From Istiophorus platypterus (lineage: Eukaryota > Chordata > Actinopteri > Istiophoriformes > Istiophoridae): 64,000 bases of DNA. The stretch is from assembly GCA_016859345.1 (NCBI GenBank), contig CM029126.1, positions 15,328,027 through 15,392,026 of the forward strand, read 5' to 3'. Positions 48,001 through 58,919 of the stretch are shown in pieces; within the stretch, counting starts at the first letter, position 1; every line of letters begins with the position of its first letter. Under the pieces are notes generated by a model that saw only the letters and a program-made list of their open reading frames with translations, searched no databases and was not told the origin of the DNA. The position numbers and the translations under genes were made by a program.

Positions 48001-50360
48001 AGAACACTGGACACCAATCACATCCTAGTCTACTTATTTGCTTTAACACAGTTAACACATTTTGGAAAACTGCAAAAAAAAAAGAAAAAAAAAAGCCATT
48101 CTATTATATTTAATACCGTGTGATGTCAACTGACCTCAACAAAGTTTATGTTTACTACAGCTGACTTCATACATATGACAACTTATTCATTGTCTTGTTG
48201 TATTTCCCTGCCTCAGGCAACACAAAGAGTTAATGAAGTTGTGATAAAAAAAAAAAAAAAAAAATTTTAAGTTGTGGGATCTGATATGTGTCTCCGGGTA
48301 ACCAGCTTTAAACTGTTTCGGTTTTGCGCAAGTTCCAGTAAATGATGACAGCTCCACCAATATGAGTATGCATGCTTCAGCTGAGGTCATCAGACGAAAG
48401 AAGTCTGCAGAATTAGGGAACAGCCTTAACTTAATTTGTCCAATTACTTTGTGCCAAAAATAATTACATCTAATGCAGTACTCAATTCTTTTTCTATTTA
48501 TTGGTTCATTCTCACATTTCTTACCCATTTGGAGTTTTTTTCTGAAAAAAAATAAAGGACTAAAAGGAAAATATTAAAATGTAGACCATAAATCTAAAGT
48601 GAGAATTATTACATTGGTAATGACAAACATAAGCCAAACAACAAAGAGTGAAAACAAAAATTGTAGAATTTTTTTTTTGTGTCTTTATGTTGTTATGTTG
48701 GGCAAGAATAAGTAATTATTTAAAATGATATATGCATTGTGATAACTGCTATAAAACTGACTTAGATATCATGGCAGTCATTTTATTTAACTACACATCA
48801 TAACCACTGTGGGTGACTGAGATCAAAAAGAGTTAAGTCCTGAGGGTGACAAAGCTAAACTCTTAACTTTAGTGCTGAGGGTGACACAGCACTGTGTGGC
48901 TCACACTTCTGCTTCCCATTTGCCACAGATCAAACATACATCCCGACATGTGTGCTGGTTGTTCCTCCCCCTGATCTCAAGGAGGGAGGCCCAGACAGGG
49001 TGGAGGACAAACTGATTAAAAACAGACATTGGAGGAAGTGATGTTTGGCTTCATCAGACTTTTGGTTTGTTCCTAAAGTTTTCTTTTTTTCTTTCTCTCC
49101 TTTCCCTGACTCATTTGGGCTTTGTAACTGTATAGAAACATGTTTCCCCTAGTAAATCACATCTCTCATCTCTGATGTGATAGGGTAGTTTAAAGTTTGG
49201 GGCCAGAATATCGATGTAGAGGTGGTGTTATTGGAGACCAGACAATAGCTAACACTGTGAATTCTGATGATTAATGTTAAAGCTGCTCTTGAGGAAATCC
49301 AGACACTTTTAATCATCTGAGAAATATTCTTTGTTGCTGCCGGCAGAGGTTTTGACTCACTTACTATCTGGGAGATAAATAGGCAGATGGTTTATTCTAT
49401 GTTGTATCATAAGGGTTTCCTGATGTTGCTAGTGGTACTGCGGTCATGTAGTCAGTGTCTACTTTTGTAAAATCGTTCCCAGTTTTTGGGAATCTGAGAA
49501 GGTTAGAGGGGGCGTGTCTCGTTGGTGGAACTGACTTTTGAAAAACCTGGTATATGGCTTGACAGCCCTTTATCTGTTTGATTCTCTCCTTCTCTCTCTG
49601 CTCACATATACAGTATTTTAATACAGTTACATTCCCGATAAAGCTGTTCTCATTTACATATTTTTCTGTTTCCGTTGTCAGATAACAGAACAAGTATGAA
49701 CTAGTGACTGGAATGCACAACCTGTAAATGCCCCCCTGATGGTGCAATAAAAACTTTTAATGCCAATTTATTTTGAACGGGCAACAGCCAATGGGAAAAC
49801 AATGATCAATGGTGTCACATCAGTACTAAGTCACAAGGCATTCAGCTGACAAACAGTGTAACTATATCACTCACTCACTTCATCAGTCTTTCAGTCACAG
49901 ACATACTCTTCTGTTGTGGTCCAGCCAAAAATATTTCCATGTAAAACAAAGATCAAAGTTTTTCACAACTTCATATCATTAATTTGACAATGATTACAAA
50001 ACTTTCATCCCAACCAGCTCATTTAATTATGAAGCTGACTGTCTTATTCACAGATGCTCCTTAAAGCGTCCTCAGCATTATACTGATACTGACCATGTCC
50101 AACTATATTACATAATATTTACTGTCCTCAAATTCCTCATAGATTTTCTGTTTTTTAAAATTGTTTACTTTAAGTGGGTGTATGTTTAGGATGCTAGTGT
50201 GCAGCATGACGCCTAATTTGAGGTCATGTTATATTTTTCCTTGCAATTAGTGTGTCTCCTGTTTACTCTGTTTTGTAACTGATTCAAAGTCAAAATTTTT
50301 CTTTAGTTGTAAGTAAATACTGTGGCTGTGATCCAAAGAAAACAGAATTGTGCATGATAG
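42060..50360. other. Convergent intergenic region between spaca6 and has1
   Basis: About 8 kb lies between two genes that face each other. It contains a repeat fragment at about 42225-42275 (ctcccactacatttactcaattactg, same family as 8350-8975). Another degraded dispersed repeat lies near 45520-45625 (attggatggattgcctt ... ctatgactttgatta). A small gttgtttata tandem repeat lies at 43501-43535, and poly(A)/(T) runs are scattered. Open frames at 48187-48528 and 49397-49747 (minus) have no recognisable family and no splice context. Confidence 0.4.
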
Positions 50361-50368
50361 AAAAATAT

Positions 50369-50374
50369 TTTATT
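50369..50374 (-). terminator. Candidate has1 poly(A) signal
   Basis: AATAAA on the minus strand (plus tttatt), about 925 bp past the has1 stop codon. A second candidate at 50591-50596 would give a 700-bp 3' UTR. Either fits, and the sequence does not decide. Confidence 0.4.
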
Positions 50375-51298
50375 GTCATCTCTTCACATGTGCCAAAAAC
50401 CATCAGTTTACATTTTCAGACATTTTCCATTACAACATGTGTATTGTTTAGAAATTTGCATGTTTTTTTTCTCTATTTTCTGCTGTAATGCAAAATTAAA
50501 CAAAGTGCATCTTACAAAGTACACCCATACTTCACAAACTGAGAATGTACACAGCAACTAAATACAATATTGAATGAAATATCTTTTCCCTTTATTTCAT
50601 AGGTGACTCCATGCTCTAGACCTCAGGCACAGTATCATTATCATTGTCCACTTTTCTCAAAGAGGTTTGATATCTTTTTGTCTGCTTGTGCATCTTTCCA
50701 AAAGAACCGTACTAAACTGCATTTTTCGGTATTTTCAAGTAAATCTGCATTGCTGCAAAAAGTGCTGCCCAGGATCCAGTGCAATAACAGTAACAGTGCT
50801 GAAGTAATAGTCACTGAACTGGCACAGTGACTCATCTATAAAGTGGAGTGTGTTATTGTAATCTACATATGCATACATGGATATATTGTCTGAATATTTT
50901 TAAAATACATGTTGATTCTATACCCAAGCCCTTAATAAAAAAATGTACTAAATAGCAGCTGTCCTATCTTTAGATATCATGATTAAATATCAGGTAGAAG
51001 GCCATTTCTTCCATCATCAGCTGACTAAGAGAAACCTGAGAAGTGCATGGGCCCAAAAGCCCTCAGTACAGTTTCATTTACATGTGCAACAAAATCTTTA
51101 TATGAATCAAACATCTGTCCTTATATATTGTTTGAATTTTTTACTTGTTAAAAAATGCTTTTGGTAACATGGATGTTACCCTGTCCATCAGTTATTAAAA
51201 GGTTTGACAAAATAAATAAATAAAAGCAAATTATAAAAATTACAAAAACGGTTGGATTCAAAGAAAACAACTTCTTCCTAAAAGGGCTTTACTGGACA

Positions 51299-53395
51299 CT
51301 ACACAGTCACTGTGAAATTTGTGGCCTGTTTTCTGCTTAACCTGCAGAACCATACCCAGTAAAGGAACATCATAAGCAACCAGTAGCATACGTAGGACAC
51401 GCAGCCAAAGATAAGAAACTTGGTTTCCTGTATCTTTGCTGGAGTTAACCAGTCCACTTGACTCTCTCTGTAGATTGTGTAGCCAAGCCCACCTAATAAA
51501 ATGGCTACCCACACTGAGAGAGGGAGGAGGGGGACATAGTTCCCTACAACTTTGAGCCTCCCTGATGTCCCCCAGCTGCTTTTGTTCATGGTGACAATGG
51601 CAAAATACTTAGCAGGCAGCAGGCTTGTCATGTACAGTGCTGAGTAGAGGGACATAAACACCATTACCATGTCTCTGCGCAGGATGCAGGCATATGCTGC
51701 TTTCAAAAGGCCAATCAGCTGGATGCAGCACAGGATCCAGAGGATGTCCCAAAGTGTGCCCGTCCAAACCAACTTGATGATGGTGGCGGTGACAAAGAAG
51801 GGGAAAATGCCTGAGACGATGGACTCATAGGTCATCCAGAGGTGGTGCTTGTGCCACCACATTGCATTGAAGAGCCACTCACGGAAGTAAGATTTTGTCC
51901 AACGAGTCTGCTGGTTGAGCCAGCGCAGAAACTGAGCAGGTGTCTCAGTGTAGCATTTGGAGCAGGCTGTGTATCTAAAGAAAAAAAAGATCTATGATAA
52001 CCTTCATATTTGACATTGTCATTTCAACTGAGGTTCACTTTGTCCTGTGTAATTTCTGTAAATAGTAATGTTAAGAGGTGTCTTACTTTGTGGCGTAGCC
52101 CATGCTCAGCATTCGATTGGTGAGATGTCGGTCATCACCGAATGTGCAGTGAGTTCCCAAAAACTTTTGATTGTACCAAGACTCCAGAAACTGCTGGAGG
52201 AGATCATTCCTGTACAGACCTTCATGGAGCAATTCAGGTCCCCACAAACAAGGAAGAAGTATTAGTTTCAATGAGATACAACACTGCATTTAAGTCATGG
52301 CTACCACAATTTCTTTGACCCACCCGACCATGGAGAAAACCTTTTTTCTTACCCAGAGGCCCACTAATGCAGGACACACAGTTGAAAAATGACTGGCAGG
52401 ACCTCTCGATGTTGAAGGCCATCCAGTACCTTAAACTGCTCATGAAGCTGATGTAGGAGTCTTTCAGGTTGAGGATCATCACATCTCCTCCCACAGCACC
52501 ATACATGGGGTTACTCTCCAGAACCTTACACAGCTCCACGGTGGCCAGAGGGTCCAACTTAGTGTCTGAGTCGCACACCTGCGGAAGGAGGAAGAGATTC
52601 GAGTCATCTAAATTCTGCAACATTATAATTTCATAAAATGATTGTATCTAGAGAAATACTTAAGGAATATACGATAAATGAGAAAATGACAACAGGTACC
52701 TGTATGTAGTCAACTGATGATCCAAGTGCTTTAAATGCTGTGTACATCACCTCCCGCTTGCCGCCCCATTTTTGCATGATGCACACACACCTCTTGCTCT
52801 GGATCAAGTGCTCTACCTCTCTCCGCTGTGGATCCTCTCCTATCAAATAATCAGCATCCCCTCCTGGGCCCATTGCTCTGGCTATTTCCACATGCGGCTG
52901 GGCCTGTGTGGGGTCCCATGCATGGTAGTTATTCCTCCATACATAACAGCCAGGATCCTGGTCCAGAAACACCTCTCTGAACATTTCCATCATATATCGG
53001 TCATCGTCTGAGTTCCCGTCTATTACCATGATAACACGCAGCAGCTCAGGAGGATACTTGAGAGCCCTGATGGAGTTGAGGCACTCTCTGAGATAGGCAG
53101 GGTCCTCCTGGTAAGCTGATATAGTGAAGCCGATGGTTTTGGTAAAGGTGCAAGGTTCTGTGAGGGCTCTCATTCGCCGGTGTTCGATAAAGGCAAAGAG
53201 GCTCTGCACCAACATATGCAGAGAGAGGAGTAGTCCATAAAAGCCAAAGGAAATGATTCCATACATGGAGGTCACTAACTGGAAACCCTCAACATAGGCC
53301 CAAATCATCACACCCAAGACCAGCAGAGCAAAGAGGAAAGTGAGGATGGCACGGATTATTGAGCCCAGCTTCTTCAATAAACGTTTCAGCTCCAT
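51299..53395 (-). CDS. has1: Hyaluronan synthase 1
   Basis: Four coding exons on the minus strand: 53395-52700, 52578-52353, 52219-52087 and 51974-51299 (1,731 nt, 576 aa; the family is about 550-590 aa). This membrane GT2 enzyme polymerises hyaluronan from UDP-GlcNAc and UDP-GlcA at the plasma membrane and extrudes it. Two N-terminal transmembrane segments (about 13-65) precede the catalytic loop. That loop has ISAYQEDPAYLRECL, DGNSDDDRYM, a DSD site (VCDSDTKLD, Asp235/Asp237), GDDRHL (335-340) and the processivity motif QQTRW (373-377). Several C-terminal membrane helices follow. HAS1-type words such as LYRN-LLQQFLE-WYNQKFLGTH and NYVPLLPL separate it from HAS2 and HAS3, and its place beside spaca6 agrees. 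The acceptor of coding exon 3 (ccatgaag|gt) is weak but forced by frame. The Met at 53395 follows a candidate acceptor, so exon 1 is non-coding. Confidence 0.97.
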
Positions 53396-54214
53396 TGTGT
53401 TTCTTTACCTTAGAGACATAGAAAGACCTCACATATCAGTATGATTCTAGTCATACTAAAAATATACACAGACACTTGTGGTAGTGTGGTTTGGAAAAAG
53501 AGTGTATTAAATGGGAGTAACTGTTTAATGTGGACTTTTCAAGACATGTTATATAGCTATACAACTAGGGAAAGCTCCCCTCTATTATTTTTAAAGGTAG
53601 CGAGACTGTCAGTCCATGAATGTTTATCACTGCCAATTATGCCCTGTAACTATTACTGTGAAGACACACTAATAGTTGCATAAAAGCTGACAGAGTGGGT
53701 CTTTTATTGATTCTTAAATGTACAAATTTAAATTACTGCAGGCAAGCTGGGCTTAAACATCCCACATTCACACAAAAACTAGCACAAACCTCATTGTTAC
53801 AGAAAATGTTGACCCAAACTACTTACCATCTGTGCTTCAATAAAATAAAGAACCAAATAACAAACCAAATAATGAATAGATTAGAGAGTAAATAAATGTA
53901 TGCATAGCTAAAAGCACATTTTAAATAACCTTGTGAAGAAATCTGAAATCTGGTTTGATTCAAGTTTATATTTTTTTTAATCATAAATTATCAATTACAT
54001 GACATGCATCTACAGGGAGCATTTCACTTTTCTCTTCAAGATACAAAGTACTTCTATGTATTGAAATTTATTCTATAAATATTCATGATTGCAGTTTATT
54101 AGTAAAAAACGGCATTTTAAAAAATTACTACATGCATAACAAGTTGTTTTTCGTTTTTTTTTTGTTTTTTTTTTTTTGGTTTGTTTGTTTGTTTGTTTTA
54201 ATCTTTAAGCCTAC

Positions 54215-54277
54215 CTGGTGTCAAGTTCCCCCTGGTTTAAATGTGCGGAGCATCCACACGGTCTTCCTCTTGTCTGG
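54215..54277 (-). other. has1: Probable non-coding first exon of has1
   Basis: On the minus strand a TATAAAG box is followed by a short stretch ending gaacttgacaccag|gtaggc, a good splice donor (GT at 54214-54213). The distance from TATA to the left edge leaves an exon of roughly 60 bases. The first coding exon has a candidate acceptor a few bases upstream of its ATG (tctctaag|gtaaag). The transcription start is estimated from the TATA position only. Confidence 0.55.
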
Positions 54278-54301
54278 AAGCTTAGCCTGTAGTTTGTGGA
54301 C

Positions 54302-54307
54302 TTTATA
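54302..54307 (-). promoter_or_regulatory. has1: has1 TATA box
   Basis: TATAAA on the minus strand in cctataaagtcc, about 30 bases upstream of the inferred start. Further upstream are a GC-rich cgcgcccccgc stretch at 54367-54377 and an exact AP-1 word TGACTCA at 54379-54385. A moderately CpG-rich stretch follows at 54540-54600. Confidence 0.55.
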
Positions 54308-54619
54308 GGCTTCTACATTTTGGGTTTTTTTTTTCGGTTTTCTCTCTCCGGGGACTTATCACTTAACGCGCCCCCGCTTGACTCAGCCTTGTGTCATGAA
54401 AGCAAGGCGTCGCTGTACCTGCCTTTCCCCCTTTTTACCATGGAAATGTAAAGTTTGTTCTTTAATACACTTTCTCCCAAAAAAAAAAAAAAAGAATCGC
54501 CCCAAACCTCTCCAGGCAATAACTTCAAACGGATGGAGTGGAGACCTAGGACATACGCGCTCCCTACGGCGCAGACCTCCGCTGCGCGCAGCGACGAAGA
54601 ACACACACCGGACTCCAGA

Positions 54620-57530
54620 CAAAAAAAAATAAAAAAATCAAATTCATAGTAAATGATATCGATCTGCCCAAAATGTGAGGAGTTCTCAATGGTATAATTT
54701 TTTTTGCCTAATCCTGCTGATAGGTGAACAAACACACGAACAAAGACAGGTGATAACATAACCATCTTGACAGGTAATAAGTGGTCATCCCCATAATTCG
54801 CAGGTTTCATCTCTACCTTTTTGTCCATTCTTCTTACTTCTACAACATTCAAGCCAGAGTCGTTTCTTTTTTCATTTCTTTTCTTTGTTTTTTTAACATT
54901 AACCAAGGCCGCTCTTTTTTTTTTGTCTCTGATCACCTTAAAGATAGGGACAGGTGACAAATTATAGAAGAAAAAAAAAAAAACAAAACAAAACACCATA
55001 AAGTGTCTTAGTGAGGTGCCGGGCAATCATGAGCCACCAGAACAAAGACAGAACAGCTTCATCAAAAGCTGTTCTGTCAGTTCAAGTCCAATTAGTAGTT
55101 CAAGAGAGTAGTTTTTGGAAGGCTGATTCTGTTTTTGGAAGAAACTGTGTGGAACTCCATGGAACAAAACGTTGAGGTATCCAATCACATTAAACTCGAG
55201 GGAGGACAAGATAAGAAACCTCAGACCTCAGATTAGGTTCTGTGCACAGGTGAGATGTTGCCCTCTGCTGGCTCTTGTCTGAAACTGCACGAGGCACAAG
55301 TCTTTCAGGTCAGGGGTGGTGTCACAGGGTAAAAGGAAGTCTTGTCTCTGTTGTGTGCCACTAATCTCTGACTTCAAAAGACAAAAGCTGTCCCATATGG
55401 TTGAATGAGTTGCTGCCACTGTCCTGACTAAACCATGATTACACCCCTGTAGAGTTTCTTTATGGGTGAACTCTGTTCATGAGGGTCCACACCCTTAGCC
55501 ACAGGAGCTGGCTTCAGCCGTCAACACGCTTCATGTTAGACCCAAATAGATGCCACCAAGCAGATGATGTCATGTACGGAGGCTGTGCCAGTGTTTAGGG
55601 GATGATGAACTGGCTTTACTTACTGGATATGCTATTACATGTGGGGTTTCTCCGTAAGATCTGTATTTTTACTTTCATGTAACACTGTGCTGTAGAGGAT
55701 CTTGTAGGTGACTTAATATACTGTATTCTTACTCTTATATTTTCATCTTATTATATTTTTAATATTATTATTATCTCATTTTTTAGACTAGTAGGTGCAT
55801 CATCCTTTATTCATTGATATGACAATTGATGCAAATCCTGGATTGTACATGTCTGTTTTGTTTTGTTTTTTTGCAGTTATATGCAGTATGACAACGACTG
55901 TTTACCAGCATCTCATATGCTACTTTAGATATAGAAAACTATTTATATCATCACAAATAATATGCTTCAAAATTGTTTTATCCATTTTAATTAATTATCT
56001 TCAAAATATTTAGTTAGCTTATGCTGTTAAATATTTATATATGTGTTTGTTTAGGGTAATTTATTTAATCTTTTCACATACTATTATTGAAGGTTATTAT
56101 TGAAGGTTATTATATTATTATTACATGAAGGTTATTATTCAATTAATATTCAGTCAGTCAGCATATTGGCTATTTGCTCCTATTTCCTTTTTAAAGCTCC
56201 ATTTCATTTATATGAAAAGTTTATGGCTAACCTGTGGGTTTCTTCTGTCATGTCCCAGGCTAATCATTGCCACAGTATTGACAGGTTCCACGGCATAAAT
56301 CTGCCGTCACATAAAGTCCATGTACTTTAAAAGAAGATATTGACCCTTTTACCATCACGCCATAACTTTCAGGCAGCTTGTAAATATGGTTTGTGGAATG
56401 CTATGAGATTCAAAACATAGACGTCTGTGTTGCCAGAATCAACATCCTATCCAAGGCTATGTTTTCATAAAAATTGAAACATGTGCAGCATCCAGCTTGC
56501 TCCATAGCAACAAGAGCTATTTTTTGCACACAAGCTATGAATCCTTGGAAAGTTTGTTAGGACCAAGCCTTTATTCAGTGGTCAAGCAGATGCCTGGTGA
56601 CTCACTAGGCCTCTCTCTGCCACACCCGAGCAACACAAAATCCACTTAAATTATTTCGTGATTTTGTGATTAAGTATTCTCGTATGTGCGCCTGACGCAA
56701 AAAAAGGCATTACAGAGCAGTATCCCTAGAAGGGATTCACAACATATACTTACTTCTTTAGGGGCGCAATAGTTCTCCACCTCCATATCAATTTTACTCA
56801 AAACAAAAACTGCACTAACATTATTCCTCAGGCTGATCCATTATTGATCTCCAGTTGTAATCTTGTGTAGTTTTAATAAATTACAGATTTTTTGAAAAGT
56901 TACTAATTAGTTAACTGGCTAAATACCACATTTGTTGTAGTGTTCAGTACTCACTGATTTTGGAGTGTGGCCAGAGTATGCAACAAGCTTTAAAGTTTCC
57001 ACCCACAGAGAGCAGTGTAGCAGCATTTTTCAGCCCAAGTGATTTATTGTTGGTTGACTGTAAATGTCAGGTTTTTTCCTCAAATGTTCTGTGTTCTACT
57101 GGGGCAGCCTTGAGTAGGAAACGTGTCTCCCTTTCACTACAATGTTGTTTTGAGTTAATACAGACAAATATTTGACAGGCAGCTAAAAAGTATATTATAC
57201 TGTTAGATACTTCCCATTTTGCCAATTTTGAGTTACGGTCATGCCTACCAAAGCTATGAATTATGGCAGTGACACAAGTAGTTGTCCAAACACATATATT
57301 ACTTGTTTTAGACATTTGCTGGGCAAAACACCTGTCTGTCATTTTACTGTAATGTAAAGTCTGGATAAGTTTCTTATAAAAGCAGTCACTACTTTGTGTG
57401 TGGGGAAAATGCCAGGAGAAAGGCAGACATGTTTGCCTTCACAAAGGATTATATGTTATTTTCCTAGAAGCTTGCATCTCATCATTGACCTTACTGATTT
57501 TGCCATATGTAAATTCTTTAATATCCTTGC
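54620..57530. other. Intergenic between the trypsin gene and has1
   Basis: No coding sequence recognised. Contents are poly(T)/poly(A) runs near 54900-54985, a perfect 13-bp hairpin at 55047-55078, and imperfect repeats of gaaggttatt at 56089-56136. The 3' UTR of the minus-strand trypsin gene probably occupies part of 57300-57533, but no AATAAA is obvious. Confidence 0.4.
55047..55078. repeat. Perfect 13-bp inverted repeat with a 6-nt loop
   Basis: The arm gacagaacagctt (55047-55059) is exactly complementary to aagctgttctgtc (55066-55078), with loop catcaa. It is not part of any recognised element. Confidence 0.9.
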
Positions 57531-57533
57531 CAC

Positions 57534-58773
57534 TCAGCCAGATGCCATTGTGTTCTTGATCCAGGAGATGTAGTTACACACTTTTGTGTACACTCCAGGC
57601 TTCTTTCTCAGAGCACAACCATGTCCCCAAGACACAACTCCCTGGAGCTCTCCACCACACATCATGGGTCCCCCGGAGTCACCCTGAGGATAAAAAGTCA
57701 AGGTTTTTCTCCTCTGATTTATCCTATCTATCAAGAGGACAATACACTATTTTGTTGCAGGTGCCATTATCCCTATATTACCTGACACGAGTCCTTCCCT
57801 CCCTCCAGGTAGCCAGCACAGATCATATTTTCAGTGATTTGAAATGGATATGCGTTAAAGCATGTGTCTTCACTCAAGAGAGGGACATCCAGGCACTGCA
57901 GCTTATCAGGGAACCTCGCTGGAAAAGACAGAAAAATAACATGCACGAGTTATTTTATGTATAATAATGGCATGGAAAAGGACTTGGAAATAACATTAAC
58001 ACATCAAGAGTTCAACTCACAGCCCTCATCGCTGGGATGAAGACTGCCCCATCCAGAGATCTGACACATTGTCCCATCATTGGCACACTTTGAAGGGAGA
58101 TTTGCAGGCTGCACAAAGCTGTTCAGAGTGGCTGGTTGGCTCAGTTTGATAAGCATGATATCACTGTCCTGCGTGCGGGAGTTGTAGTCAGGGTGGCGGA
58201 TAAACTTGGCAGACATAATGTGCTGTTCAGTCCCCTCAGGTTCCCAGATGTCGTGCTCTCCCAGCCGAACTTCTACATTTGACCTGACAAGATCAAACAT
58301 AGACCTAACTTCAGAGGAGATTCACCGTCATAAAATGATGTAAGAGACACAATATAAGCAAAATATACAGTACATAAATCCATCAGTGTTAACCAGCTAA
58401 TAGAGTGTTGGTTTACATGTTGTAAAAAGAGGTTAGTGATCATAGGTCTTACTTTGTTTTGCAGTGTGCAGCAGAGAGCACCCACTCATCAGACAGAAGA
58501 GTCCCACCACAGAAATTGTACCCAGTGAACAGAGACACTTGGTACGGCACAGAGTTCTTCGGGCATTCATACCCTCCAACAATCTTGTTGTCAACCTCCA
58601 GGGCAACTATTGGCGTAAAAATGTAAGAATATAGTAGTGACAAAAACAGAAAATTGTATTATTGGTGTTATTTGTCCACCTAAAAGCCCCATAATTAGAC
58701 TTTTTAATTGTCTCTGTCAATTCTGTACTGTACCTGCCCCTCCAAAGAGAGTCAGAAGAAGGAAGAGCTTCAT
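57534..58773 (-). CDS. Trypsin-type serine protease (secreted zymogen)
   Basis: Five coding exons on the minus strand: 58773-58734, 58606-58453, 58283-58021, 57918-57782 and 57683-57534 (744 nt, 247 aa), with the classic trypsin intron pattern. A signal peptide (MKLFLLLTLFGGA) and a very short propeptide precede the cleavage site NK|IVGG (Ile22). The catalytic triad is His61 (SAAHC), Asp106 (DIMLIKL) and Ser201 (GDSGGP). Asp195, six residues before the serine, corresponds to chymotrypsin 189, and the two pocket glycines in SWGHGCA and KPGVYTKV are kept. It should therefore cut after Arg or Lys. The calcium loop (EHDI...EGTEQ) is present. The propeptide LEVDNK lacks the acidic DDDDK enteropeptidase site. 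A TTAAATA box lies about 55 bases upstream of the ATG. Subgroup among fish trypsins is not settled. Confidence 0.95.
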
Positions 58774-58919
58774 AGCTTCTGTCTGTTTGGTCGCTAGATT
58801 AATTTGCCCTCGTCCTCTTAGTTTCAAGTATTTAAGTCCTCTTATCTCCTTCTTCTCAAGGTCTTCTATCGTCAGAGGTACACCTCAAACACTAAACATG
58901 TGTTACAGTTCCCCAGTGA

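Noticed and set aside
48187..48528. 113-codon minus-strand frame
   Set aside because: No recognisable motif. It includes a poly-Phe run from a poly(A) tract and has no neighbouring exons.
51299..53395. has2 or has3 instead of has1
   Set aside because: Region-specific words in the catalytic and C-terminal parts agree with HAS1, and the adjacent spaca6 gene matches the HAS1 neighbourhood.
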